A stretch of 64,000 nt of DNA from Nocardioides caeni. GTDB lineage: Bacteria > Actinomycetota > Actinomycetes > Propionibacteriales > Nocardioidaceae. Position numbers and translations under genes: made by a program. Below, piece by piece: positions 20,114 to 30,589 of this stretch. The stretch is from NCBI RefSeq assembly GCF_004912195.1, contig NZ_STGW01000009.1, forward strand, positions 669 through 64,668, in the 5' to 3' direction. Position 1 is the stretch's first letter; every line of letters begins with the position of its first letter. The notes under the pieces were generated by a model. It was not told the DNA's origin. It did no database searches and saw nothing but the letters and a program-made list of their open reading frames with translations.

Positions 20114-20845
20114 GTGAACCGTCGGTCCACCCCCCTCTTCATCGCCGCGATGGCCTTCGCGGCGCCCGCCCTGCTCACCGCCTGCAGCGACGACACCACC
20201 ACCGTCGCCGACGAGACCACCCCGGTCAGCTCGACCGGCAGCCCCTCGTCGTCAACGCTGACGGCCGACGTCCTGCTCACCGACGCCGACACCGTCTACA
20301 GCGACGGCGCCGACTGGTTCCGCCTCGCTACGGGTGACGAGGACCTCGACGGCCACGGCGACCTCGCCCACCCCTGCCTCGCCGAGGGCCTCAACGGCAC
20401 CGGGGCGAGCCAGGTCGTCCGGGCCGATTTCGAGCTCCGCAACACCCAGGAGCCCGACATCGAGGTCCAGGGTGACCTTCTCACCGAGCTCGTCGGCCAG
20501 TACGACGACGCGGCGGCCGCCGAGGCGGCGTACGACGCCGTCGTGGCCGCCGTGACCGAGTGCGCCGAGCGGCCCGCTGCCATCACGGACTTCCGCTCCT
20601 TCGAGCCGCGTGCCGTGGACGCCGGCACCGAGGCACTGATCGTCGACGCCCACTTCGGCCCCCTCCCCGAGGCCCTGGAGGACGGCGACTCCGCCTACAT
20701 CATGGAGACCGGTGTCGCGCTCGACGGCGACCGCGTGGTCGTGCTGACCTCGGTCATCGTCGGCCAGGACTACAACTTCCTCGACGAGGACGGCGGCACC
20801 CCGGTCAACCAGATGCTCCCGGTCGCGGTCGACCGGCTGGGTTGA
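20114..20845 (+). CDS. Lipoprotein paralogous to the ECF sensor domain
   Basis: A 243-residue protein with a signal peptide and lipobox (ALLTAC, Cys near residue 23), so it should be anchored at the outer face of the membrane. The body matches the first external repeat of the preceding membrane protein: ILVGQDYNFLDEDGG-like sequence, TPVNQMLPVAVDRLG, the AAAAEAAYDAVVAAVTEC helix and ADVLLTDADTVYSDGADW. GTG 20114 has AAAGGGA upstream. It has its own ECF promoter, so it is likely co-induced with the sigma operon and could be a ligand-binding or decoy partner. That role is speculation. Confidence 0.8.
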   Translation: MNRRSTPLFIAAMAFAAPALLTACSDDTTTVADETTPVSSTGSPSSSTLTADVLLTDADTVYSDGADWFRLATGDEDLDGHGDLAHPCLAEGLNGTGASQVVRADFELRNTQEPDIEVQGDLLTELVGQYDDAAAAEAAYDAVVAAVTECAERPAAITDFRSFEPRAVDAGTEALIVDAHFGPLPEALEDGDSAYIMETGVALDGDRVVVLTSVIVGQDYNFLDEDGGTPVNQMLPVAVDRLG

Positions 20846-20877
20846 GTCGACCGCCCGATCGGGCGCAGGAAATGGGC

Positions 20878-20910
20878 GAAGGCCCGCCACCGTGGGGGTG
20901 GCGGGCCTTC
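20878..20910. terminator. Bidirectional terminator between lipoprotein gene and sucD
   Basis: A 14-bp perfect stem (GAAGGCCCGCCACC with its complement) and a 5-base loop separate two convergent genes. GTCGTTGCTG follows on the plus strand. Confidence 0.8.
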
Positions 20911-20931
20911 GTCGTTGCTGCGGTGAGGAGC

Positions 20932-21828
20932 TCAGAGCTTCTCGAGGATCTCCCGCGCGCGAGCGGCGGTGGCGGACGGCGTCTTGCCGACCTTGACGCC
21001 GACGGCCTCGAGGGCCTCCTGCTTGGCGGCCGCGGTGCCGGCGGAACCGGACACGATCGCACCCGCGTGACCCATCGTCTTGCCCTCGGGGGCGGTGAAG
21101 CCCGCGACGTAGCCGACGACCGGCTTGGTGATGTTGGCCTTGATGTAGTCGGCCGCACGCTCCTCGGCGTCGCCGCCGATCTCGCCGATCATCACGATCA
21201 CCTTGGTCTCCGGGTCCTCCTCGAAGGCCTGGAGGGCGTCGATGTGCGTGGTGCCGACGATCGGGTCGCCGCCGATGCCGATGGCGGTCGAGAAGCCGAA
21301 GTCACGCAGCTCGTACATCATCTGGTAGGTCAGCGTGCCCGACTTGGACACCAGGCCGACCGGGCCCTTGCCCGCGATGGTGTGCGGGGTGATGCCGGCC
21401 AGCGACTCGCCGGGCGTGATGATGCCCGGGCAGTTGGGGCCGATCATCCGGGTGGACTTGCCCTGCAGGTAGGACCACACCTCGGCGGTGTCCTGGACCG
21501 GCACGCCCTCGGTGATGACGACGATCAGCGGCATCTCGGCGTCGATCGCCTCGATGGCCGCGGCCTTCGTGAACGCTGGCGGGACGAAGAGGACCGACAC
21601 GTTGGCGCCGGTCTCCTTCATGGCCTCCTCGACCGTGCCGAAGACCGGCAGCTCGACGTCGGCGCCCTGGGCGTCCTTGTGGGTGACCGTGGTGCCGGCC
21701 TTGCGGGCGTTGACGCCACCGACGATCGTCGCGCCCGAGTCGAGCATGAGGGCGGTGTGCTTGGCACCCATGCCGCCCGTGATGCCCTGGACGATGATCT
21801 TGCTGTCCTTGTTGAGGTAGATGCTCAT
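20932..21828 (-). CDS. sucD: Succinate-CoA ligase, alpha subunit
   Basis: This 298-residue subunit works with SucC to convert succinyl-CoA to succinate with ADP or GDP phosphorylation in the TCA cycle. The CoA-binding Rossmann segment is [20 protein letters not shown] (about 13-32). The pair [13 protein letters not shown] and the active-site phospho-histidine in [12 protein letters not shown] (near residue 247) are intact. ATG 21828 follows a purine-rich stretch (AGCAGAAGAAG). It lies 28 bases downstream of sucC in one operon. Confidence 0.98.
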   Translation of the reverse strand: MSIYLNKDSKIIVQGITGGMGAKHTALMLDSGATIVGGVNARKAGTTVTHKDAQGADVELPVFGTVEEAMKETGANVSVLFVPPAFTKAAAIEAIDAEMPLIVVITEGVPVQDTAEVWSYLQGKSTRMIGPNCPGIITPGESLAGITPHTIAGKGPVGLVSKSGTLTYQMMYELRDFGFSTAIGIGGDPIVGTTHIDALQAFEEDPETKVIVMIGEIGGDAEERAADYIKANITKPVVGYVAGFTAPEGKTMGHAGAIVSGSAGTAAAKQEALEAVGVKVGKTPSATAARAREILEKL

Positions 21829-21856
21829 CTTCTTCTGCTCTCTATCTCTCGCGCGC

Positions 21857-23023
21857 TCAGACGTTCGCCAGCTCGGCGGCCTTGTCGGCCGCGCCGTCCA
21901 TGGTGTCGACCTGCGTGACGAGCGGGTGGTTCAGCTCGTCGAGGATCGCGCGGCCGGCCTCGACGGCGTTGCCGTCCAGGCGCACGACGAGCGGCTTGGT
22001 GGCCTTGTCGCCGAGGAGCTCGAGAGCACCCTTGATGCCGTTGGCGACCTCGTCGCACGCGGTGATGCCACCGAAGACGTTGACGAAGACCGACTTGACC
22101 TGCTCGTCGTTGAGGATGACGTCGAGGCCGTTGGCCATCACCTGGGCGTTGGCGCCGCCGCCGATGTCGAGGAAGTTGGCGGGCTTGACGCCGCCGTGCT
22201 TCTCGCCGGCGTACGCGACGACGTCGAGGGTGCTCATGACGAGACCCGCGCCGTTGCCGATGATGCCGACCTGGCCGTCGAGCTTGACGTAGTTGAGGCC
22301 GAGGTCCTTGGCCTTCGCCTCGAGCGGGTCGGCCTCCTCGCGGATCTCGAACGCCTCGTGGTCGGGGTGGCGGACCTCGGAGGCGTTCTCGTCGAGCGAG
22401 ACCTTGCCGTCGAGCGCCTCGAGCTTGTCACCGGCGAGCCGCGCGAGCGGGTTCACCTCGACGAGCGTGGCGTCCTCCTCGACGAAGACCGTGTAGAGCT
22501 TCTCGATCATCGTCACGGCCTGCTCGAAGACGGGCTCCGGGAAGCCGGCCTCCGTGGCGATCTCGCGCGCCTTGGCGGCGTCGACGCCCTGGCCCGGGTC
22601 GATCGCGATCTTCTTGACGGCGTCGGGGTTGGTCTTCGCGACCTCCTCGATCTCGACACCACCCTCGACGGACGCGATGCAGAGGTACTGGCGGTTCGAC
22701 CGGTCCAGCAGGAAGGAGAAGTAGTACTCCGCCTCCGGCGGGGTGGCCGGGGTGACCAGGACCCGGTTGACCGGGAGGTCCTTGATCGTCAGGTTCAGGA
22801 TGTCCGTGGCGTACTGGAAGGCCTCGTCAGGGGTCTTCGCGAGCTTCACGCCGCCCGCCTTGCCGCGGCCGCCGGCCTTGACCTGCGCCTTGATGACGGT
22901 CACGCCACCGATCTTCTCGGCAGCGGCCTTCGCCTCCTCGGCGGTCTCGACGACCACACCGATCGTCGTGGCCACACCGTGCTTCGCGAAGAGCTCCTTC
23001 GCTTGGTACTCCATCAGGTCCAC
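21857..23023 (-). CDS. sucC: Succinate-CoA ligase, beta subunit (ADP-forming type)
   Basis: A 388-residue ATP-grasp subunit that binds nucleotide and succinate. Family features are the start [36 protein letters not shown] (nucleotide loop near residue 45), [20 protein letters not shown] and the succinate-binding FDIGGGAN-like and [15 protein letters not shown] segments. GTG 23023 has TGAGGA about 7 bases upstream; an ATG three codons later is the alternative. It is the first gene of sucCD and diverges from the M23 peptidase gene. Confidence 0.98.
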   Translation of the reverse strand: MDLMEYQAKELFAKHGVATTIGVVVETAEEAKAAAEKIGGVTVIKAQVKAGGRGKAGGVKLAKTPDEAFQYATDILNLTIKDLPVNRVLVTPATPPEAEYYFSFLLDRSNRQYLCIASVEGGVEIEEVAKTNPDAVKKIAIDPGQGVDAAKAREIATEAGFPEPVFEQAVTMIEKLYTVFVEEDATLVEVNPLARLAGDKLEALDGKVSLDENASEVRHPDHEAFEIREEADPLEAKAKDLGLNYVKLDGQVGIIGNGAGLVMSTLDVVAYAGEKHGGVKPANFLDIGGGANAQVMANGLDVILNDEQVKSVFVNVFGGITACDEVANGIKGALELLGDKATKPLVVRLDGNAVEAGRAILDELNHPLVTQVDTMDGAADKAAELANV

Positions 23024-23344
23024 TGATACGTCCTCACATCTGGGTCAGAGTGCGGTGCGCGCACAGCGGCACACCCCCGGGCACGATAGTCGTGACCCAC
23101 GAGTAGGACGAGTCCGCGGACATGTGACGTGACCCTCTTCACGTCGCATCGTTGATCCGTCGAGCCATCCACAGCCGACGTGCCGGGGGATTTCGGGGCC
23201 CTCCCCGCATCGGTTAAGGTCGGCACGCACGTTTCACCCGGTCGTCACCTGGCGGCCACCTCGCCGCCGAGCTCATCGGGCGCTCGGATGAGGTGCAGGG
23301 AGAGATCTGCCTGCATCGTCGTCCCCCCAAGGAGTCAGCAGTCG
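23024..23344. other. Divergent intergenic region with structured leader of the M23 gene
   Basis: This 321-base stretch holds no convincing gene. On the plus side it contains a TTAAGGT -10-like box (23213-23219) and then three short hairpins: GGCGG with CCGCC, CTCATC with GATGAG and GCAGG with CCTGC, ending near AAGGAG before the M23 start. The long leader suggests post-transcriptional control. I compared it by eye with the c-di-AMP riboswitch known before cell-wall peptidase genes and could not match the conserved blocks. Confidence 0.35.
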
Positions 23345-24529
23345 ATGGGTAGCCACCGAGCAGATCACCGCGCGCCGCGGCGCCGGTCGAGCACGGACGA
23401 AGGCTCCTCCCCGACGACCCCTCAGACGGCCGAGAAGTACGTCGGCAAGCGCGTCGCCGGTCGTGAACCGCAGGCCGCGGCACCGACCGTCGCGGCCCGC
23501 GTCACGGAGACCCCCGCGACCCCCGCCGCCGCCCCTGCCGCCGCACCAGCCCCGTCGGGTGGCGGTCGCCGGCGCGCCGCCGGACCGACGCAGGTGAACC
23601 TCGCGCCCGTCGTACCCTCCGTGGCGCTGGCGCCGACGCCGGTGCTCCTGGCCGGTCTCGAGCGCACCCCCACCGTCGAGCTGCCCGCCCTACGCGACAT
23701 CCCGCTCTTCGACCCCCTCACCGACTCCTCGACCACCCAGCTCCGGGCCATCCAGGCCCCGGGCAAGCGCCGTGCCGTCAAGCACGCCGGCCCCCGTGGT
23801 CCCCTCTTCAAGGGTCTGCCGTCCCTGCCCGTCGCCGTCGGCGTCGCGACCCTCGCCGTCGCGATCGGCGGCGCCGTCGTGTCGGCCGATCCGCAGCTGG
23901 CCTCCGGCACCAGCCGGCTGACCGCCGCCAACGCGATGACCGGCTCCTTCGGCTCGGGCGCCTTCGGCGGCGACCGGGGGGCGACGGTCAGCCGCGACTC
24001 CGACCGCGACGCGCTCGCACAGGGCTCCACCATCGACATGGTCGAGGAAGCCGAGCGGCACGCGGAGGAGCGCAACGCCCAGCTCGGCGAGCTCGTCCAG
24101 GCCGCCGAGGCGGAGGCCGCCGAGATCGCCCTCAACCGCTGGGTGCTCCCCCTCGACAGCTACCGCCTGACCGCGACCTTCGGCGAATACGGACTCTGGT
24201 CCAGCTATCACACCGGCCTCGACTTCGCGGCCCCCAGCGGCACCCCGATCAAGGCCGTCACCAACGGCGTGATCACCTCCACCGGATTCGACGGCGCCTA
24301 CGGCAACAAGACCGTTCTCACCCTCGAAGACGGCACCGAGATCTGGTTCTGCCACCAGTCCGCCACCACGGTCAGCGCGGGCGACACCGTCCGCGCCGGC
24401 GAGGTCATCGGCTATGTCGGCACGACCGGCCACGTCACCGGCGCCCACCTCCACCTCGAGGTCCGCCCCGGCGGCGGCGACCCGGTCGACCCCGACGCCG
24501 CCCTGCGCCAGCACGGTGTGACGCCCTGA
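23345..24529 (+). CDS. M23 (LytM-type) peptidoglycan endopeptidase
   Basis: A 394-residue envelope protein. It has a long basic and Ala/Pro-rich cytoplasmic N-terminus, one membrane helix near residues 160-185 (LPVAVGVATLAVAIGGAVV), an external coiled coil (IDMVEEAERHAEERNAQLGE) and a C-terminal M23 domain with the zinc motifs HTGLDFAAP and HLHLEV plus a middle FCHQS segment. Both motifs are complete, so it may be active against peptide cross-links or may activate an amidase. ATG 23345 has AAGGAG about 10 bases upstream. It converges with pcrA. Confidence 0.9.
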   Translation: MGSHRADHRAPRRRSSTDEGSSPTTPQTAEKYVGKRVAGREPQAAAPTVAARVTETPATPAAAPAAAPAPSGGGRRRAAGPTQVNLAPVVPSVALAPTPVLLAGLERTPTVELPALRDIPLFDPLTDSSTTQLRAIQAPGKRRAVKHAGPRGPLFKGLPSLPVAVGVATLAVAIGGAVVSADPQLASGTSRLTAANAMTGSFGSGAFGGDRGATVSRDSDRDALAQGSTIDMVEEAERHAEERNAQLGELVQAAEAEAAEIALNRWVLPLDSYRLTATFGEYGLWSSYHTGLDFAAPSGTPIKAVTNGVITSTGFDGAYGNKTVLTLEDGTEIWFCHQSATTVSAGDTVRAGEVIGYVGTTGHVTGAHLHLEVRPGGGDPVDPDAALRQHGVTP

Positions 24530-24614
24530 TTGCGCGAGCGCGCCGCAGTTGCCTTGCGTAGTTCCAACCCTGATCTCGCGGCAAGACGGCGCTGCACGGC
24601 CAGGCCCGATGAAG

Positions 24615-27068
<2,454 letters not shown>

Positions 27069-27138
27069 GCTCCGGCCAGCCTACGGCGCCGTACCGACGC
27101 AGCCGGCGGGTGGCTGGGACGGGTTGGCGGGGCGGGCA

Positions 27139-27153
27139 TGTAACACGTTGTTG
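27139..27153 (+). repeat. Extra half-copy of the 109-bp element end
   Basis: TGTAACACGTTGTTG is a perfect reverse complement of the right end of both full elements (CAACAACGTGTTACA). It lies 29 bases before the left end of copy A. Its left flank GGCATGTAAC also matches the left flank of copy B, so it may be a remnant of an earlier insertion. Confidence 0.7.
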
Positions 27154-27167
27154 GCGGCGGCGAGCGC

Positions 27168-27276
27168 TGTAACACGTCGTTGGCCGACCTCCACGACCCG
27201 TGTCGGCGAAAATCAACTCTCCACGGGTCGTGAACATCCGGCACGGGCACCGAAGCTGGCTCAACAACGTGTTACA
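27168..27276 (+). repeat. 109-bp nested palindromic element, copy A
   Basis: The ends TGTAACACGTCGTTG and CAACAACGTGTTACA are inverted repeats with one mismatch. Inside lies a second perfect inverted repeat (CACGACCCGTG at 27192-27202 and CACGGGTCGTG at 27222-27232). Copy B at 28523 has the same length and 92 of 109 positions identical, in the same orientation. The pair brackets the AbiEi-like gene. It could be a MITE-like insertion, an operator array or a structured RNA. Confidence 0.85.
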
Positions 27277-27424
27277 GCGCCGCTCCCCGATGCGGTCGAC
27301 CCTGCGTCCCAGGCGTCACAAACCCGGCCACGACGGCCGAACACCACCTTCCGTGGCGTTCTCACTGCACAGGCTGCACTGGAGAGGAGCCGGCCGGGAC
27401 GGAGTAAGCGCGACAGTGGGCGGC

Positions 27425-28489
27425 ATGAACGCCCGTGTCCGAGCCATCATGAGCAACCAGTGGGGCCTGGTGACGCGCTTCCAAGCCATCGCTGCCGGCA
27501 TGTCGGCAGCGGCCGTCGACCAACTGGTCAAGTCCGGCGCCTGGCTGGCGCTGCGGCGCGGCGTCTACACGGCCCGGGAGTACGTCGAGAGCCTCACCAC
27601 CCACGCAGAGCAGCGCCTGCTGGCCGACCGGGCGGCCAGCCTGCGCGTCGCCGCTTCGCACGTACTGAGTCATCACTCAGCGGCCTACGCCCTGCAACTG
27701 CCCGTGCTTCGAGAGCCGCGGCCCGTGTCGCACCTGACCCGTCCCGGGATCGTCGGCACGCACCGGCGCCGCGACATCGCGCAGCACTTGGCGCCGTACC
27801 CCCAGGAACAGGCCACGGCCGTCCACGGTGTGGGCGTGCTGGGGCTGGCCCGCACTGCCCTCGACATCACGCGAGAGCACGGCTATCAGCAAGGACTCGT
27901 CGCTGCTGACTCCGCCATGCGGCTCGGGGTGACGCGGTCGCAGCTGGCAGAGGTGAAGGCGCTCATGTGGTGTTGGCCGAGGTCGACGATCATGGACGAG
28001 GTGATCGCCTCGGCCTCGGCGGACGCCGACTCACCGGGCGAGACCCTGATGCGGATCCTCGTCGAGGGCCTTGGGTTCGGGACACCCGAGCTTCAGTTCG
28101 GACTCAGCGCCGACGGACGGACAGCATGGTGCGACCTGCGGCTGGGACGCCATCTGTTCGAGTTCGACGGCATGGTCAAGATCCTCGGGCCTCACGACGG
28201 CGGCGTCGCGCTCCAACCCGCGACGGAGGTGCTGTGGGAGGAGAAGGGGCGGCAGGACTTCCTGACCGGCTTCAAGCTCGGGATCAGCCGCGGCACCTGG
28301 GCCGACGTGTGGGGCGCCGGCGTCGAACATGCCCGGGCACGGTTCCGCCGGGAGTACCTCGACACCTGCTCCCGCTTCGGCACCGACGTCAGCGACCTCG
28401 CGCCGTTCCGGCCGCGCGGTCCGCGGCCGCGTCCGCGTCCGACACCTCCGGCGTACCGACTCATGGGCTGGGGGCGGTGGGCTGCTTGA
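27425..28489 (+). CDS. AbiEi-like antitoxin-domain protein with Vsr-like nuclease tail (orphan)
   Basis: A 354-residue protein. The N-terminus (about 10-60: WGLVTRFQAIAAGMS, LVKSGAWLALRRGVYT) is the winged-helix AbiEi antitoxin type. The middle has ASHVLSHHSAAYALQLP, usual in this family. The C-terminal part resembles DUF559/Vsr-type PD-(D/E)XK nucleases: the segment at about residues 236-255 reads WCDLRLGRHLFEFDGMVK, giving candidate Asp, Glu-x-Asp and Lys active residues. No AbiEii nucleotidyltransferase toxin gene is next to it, so this is an orphan. It lies between two directly repeated 109-bp palindromes. ATG 27425 has only a weak ribosome site. Biochemical function is unknown. Confidence 0.8.
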   Translation: MNARVRAIMSNQWGLVTRFQAIAAGMSAAAVDQLVKSGAWLALRRGVYTAREYVESLTTHAEQRLLADRAASLRVAASHVLSHHSAAYALQLPVLREPRPVSHLTRPGIVGTHRRRDIAQHLAPYPQEQATAVHGVGVLGLARTALDITREHGYQQGLVAADSAMRLGVTRSQLAEVKALMWCWPRSTIMDEVIASASADADSPGETLMRILVEGLGFGTPELQFGLSADGRTAWCDLRLGRHLFEFDGMVKILGPHDGGVALQPATEVLWEEKGRQDFLTGFKLGISRGTWADVWGAGVEHARARFRREYLDTCSRFGTDVSDLAPFRPRGPRPRPRPTPPAYRLMGWGRWAA

Positions 28490-28522
28490 TCGTCGGCGGC
28501 TCGTCGCGGCGGCTCAGAGGCA

Positions 28523-28631
28523 TGTAACACGCTGTTGACGAACCTGCACGACCCGTCTCGGCGGAAATCGGCTCTGCAGGGGTCGTGTAGATCCTGCACG
28601 GTCACCGAAGGTGGCTCAACAACGTGTTACA
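28523..28631 (+). repeat. 109-bp nested palindromic element, copy B
   Basis: A direct repeat of copy A with 17 differences in 109 positions. The outer 15-base ends pair with one mismatch (TGTAACACGCTGTTG against CAACAACGTGTTACA). The core CACGACCC ... GGGTCGTG of the inner palindrome and the run GGCTCAACAACGTGTTACA are conserved. It lies 33 bases after the AbiEi-like gene and 36 bases before the convergent membrane-protein gene. Confidence 0.85.
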
Positions 28632-28667
28632 GCGGCATGCGCCGCGCCGCAGGAGAGGCGGGGCGCC

Positions 28668-29024
28668 TCAGGTGTGGACGGGCGACCAGGCGACGGCGAT
28701 GACGACCTGCAGGACCGCGAGCGCGACCATGCCGATCCACAGGCCGTTGGGGATCCGCTCGCGACGCATGTTGGCCATCACGAGGACGAGGAGGACGAGG
28801 CCGAGCAGCAGCTTGACGCCGACCTTGGCGTGGTTGACGTCGCCGTCGCCGCCCTCGAGGACGCCGACGAGGAGGAGGCCGGCGAGGAAGGCGGTGCCGA
28901 CGCCGTCGCGCATGACACCGGTGACCTTCTTCTCCCCCGGCCCGGCCTGGGCGAGGAGGCCGCCGATCAGCGCCGAGAACCCGAGGATGTGGATGATCAG
29001 CAGGATCAGGCGGAGGGTGTCCAT
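28668..29024 (-). CDS. Four-helix membrane protein of unknown function
   Basis: A 118-residue integral membrane protein with about four helices (LRLILLIIHILGFSALIGGLL; GTAFLAGLLLVGVL; VGVKLLLGLVLLVLVMA; GLWIGMVALAVLQVVIAVAW). Two short polar loops (GPGEKKVTGVMRDG and EGGDGDVNHAKVG) connect them. I do not recognise a named family beyond small actinobacterial membrane proteins. ATG 29024 has TAGGAT (29037-29032) exactly 7 bases upstream and no Shine-Dalgarno, so the mRNA is probably leaderless and the gene independent of the M15 operon. Confidence 0.75.
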   Translation of the reverse strand: MDTLRLILLIIHILGFSALIGGLLAQAGPGEKKVTGVMRDGVGTAFLAGLLLVGVLEGGDGDVNHAKVGVKLLLGLVLLVLVMANMRRERIPNGLWIGMVALAVLQVVIAVAWSPVHT

Positions 29025-29060
29025 GCCGCTGATCCTAGGGCGCCGCAGCGGCCTCGGCGC

Positions 29061-29927
29061 TCACCGACCCGTGGCCGTGAAGTGCTGGTAGTCCTTCAGC
29101 GAGCTCCAGGCCCCGCCCCACGACCAGCCGATGCGTGCGAACTCCCGCACGACCAGGTCGTCGGCGTGGATGATGCCGGGCTGCGTCCGGGTGCGGTCGA
29201 CGTACGCCGACGCCCGCTCGGGCAGCACGAGGTCACCCTTCACGTAGGGATTGAGGAAGGGGTTGACGTCGATCGCCAGGCCGTAGGCGTGGGCTGACCA
29301 GGTGGTCTGGCCACGCGCCGCGCGGCAGACGAGTGCGGCGGTGTTGTTGCCGTCGCCGGTGGGCGGCGCCTCGAGGTCGGCGGTGGTCGGCAACCGCATC
29401 TCCTCGATCGGGTAGTCGGCGGCGAACAGGGCGCGGAACACCGAGACCACGCCCTCGGCCTCCGTCGCGGCGACCACCAGCTCGCCGGTGTGCGCCTCGC
29501 CGTCGAAGCCGCGGAAAGACACGGTGACGTAGGCGAGGTCGTCGAGGGCGACGGGACAGGCGGGCGACCAGGTCTCCCCCATCCGCTCGCGGATGGCGGG
29601 CGCGACCGGTCCGATCGACGACGCGAACGCGCCGTCGGCTGGCGGCGGCAGCAGGTCGGTGGTCGGATAGCTCCGCACCCGCAGCGCCCTCGGCGTCGGC
29701 AGGATCTCGCCGAAGCCGTCGGCGGTGCGGGGCAGGACGTGGACGCCCAGCTCCCAGGTGGAGTACGACGGCCCCGGCTCCGATGTCGCGGACGGCGGTG
29801 GCGTGACGCCGGGCTCGGGAGCGGACGTCGTCGTCACGGGACGGCTCGGCTCGTCGCCGGTCGAGCAGCCGGTGGCCAGCGCACCGGCCGCGAGGAGTGC
29901 GATGCCGGTGGCGACCGCAGCCCTCAC
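29061..29927 (-). CDS. M15-family D-alanyl-D-alanine carboxypeptidase lipoprotein (VanY-like)
   Basis: A 288-residue exported protein with a lipobox (LATGCS, Cys near residue 21), a Thr/Ser/Pro linker and a C-terminal M15 domain. The zinc motif is visible as WSAHAYGLAIDVNP (His and Asp) and the last His in KDYQHF. It should trim peptidoglycan stem peptides at the outer face of the membrane. The GTG start overlaps the response regulator stop as GTGA, so translation is coupled and the peptidase is probably an output or feedback part of the PspC-LuxR envelope system. Confidence 0.9.
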   Translation of the reverse strand: MRAAVATGIALLAAGALATGCSTGDEPSRPVTTTSAPEPGVTPPPSATSEPGPSYSTWELGVHVLPRTADGFGEILPTPRALRVRSYPTTDLLPPPADGAFASSIGPVAPAIRERMGETWSPACPVALDDLAYVTVSFRGFDGEAHTGELVVAATEAEGVVSVFRALFAADYPIEEMRLPTTADLEAPPTGDGNNTAALVCRAARGQTTWSAHAYGLAIDVNPFLNPYVKGDLVLPERASAYVDRTRTQPGIIHADDLVVREFARIGWSWGGAWSSLKDYQHFTATGR

Positions 29928-30589
29928 AGCAGACGCCGGTCCGAGGCCCAGCGGGTGAGCTCGTGGCGCGAGGAGAGCTGGAGCTTGCGCAGCACCGACG
30001 ACATGTGGGTCTCGACGGTCTTGATCGAGATGAACAGCTCCTTGGCGACCTCCTTGTAGGAGTAGCCGCGGGCGATCAGCCGCATCACCTCCCGCTCGCG
30101 CTCGGTGAGCCGGTCGAGGTCCTCGTCGACGCTGGCGAGGTCGGCGGAGATGCCGGCGCCGGCGAAGGCGTCGAGCACGAAGCCCGCGAGCCGCGGGGAG
30201 AAGACGGCGTCGCCGTCGGCGATGCGGACGATGGCGTCGAGGAGCTCCGGGCCGGTGATGGTCTTGGTGACATAGCCGCGGGCGCCGCCGCGGATCGTGC
30301 CGATCACGTCCTCGGCGGCGTCGGAGACCGACAGCGCGAGGAAGCGGACCTCGCTGTCGCGGGTGCGGCGGATGACCTCGGCCCCACCGCCGCCGGGCAG
30401 GTGCACGTCGAGGAGTACGACGCCCGGTCGGTGCGCCGCGACGGCCGCGACGGCCTCGTCGACATCGGCGGCCTCGGCGACGACCTCGACGCGACCAGCG
30501 CCCGTGGCGGCGAGCTCGGCGCTCACCCCGCGACGGAACATGGCGTGGTCGTCGACCACCACCACCCGGATGGCTGCTGCGTCGCTCAC
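29924..30589 (-). CDS. LuxR (NarL)-family response regulator
   Basis: A 221-residue regulator. The receiver domain has the acidic pair Asp13-Asp14, phosphoacceptor Asp61 (VVLLDVHLPG) and Lys109 (GYVTKTITG). The DNA-binding domain is LTEREREVMRLIARGYSYKE with recognition helix SIKTVETHMSSVLRKL. It is coupled to the kinase by a GTGA overlap and to the M15 gene by another. It probably binds the three GACCCTGA half-sites in the divergent promoter region 31946-31999. Confidence 0.95.
   Translation of the reverse strand: MSDAAAIRVVVVDDHAMFRRGVSAELAATGAGRVEVVAEAADVDEAVAAVAAHRPGVVLLDVHLPGGGGAEVIRRTRDSEVRFLALSVSDAAEDVIGTIRGGARGYVTKTITGPELLDAIVRIADGDAVFSPRLAGFVLDAFAGAGISADLASVDEDLDRLTEREREVMRLIARGYSYKEVAKELFISIKTVETHMSSVLRKLQLSSRHELTRWASDRRLL

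Noticed and set aside
23180..23344. c-di-AMP (ydaO) riboswitch before the M23 gene
   Set aside because: The conserved blocks of the motif could not be found by eye; only generic hairpins are present.
27139..28631. CRISPR-like array from the TGTAACACG repeats
   Set aside because: There are only two full copies 1.3 kb apart with a gene between them, no regular spacers and no cas genes.
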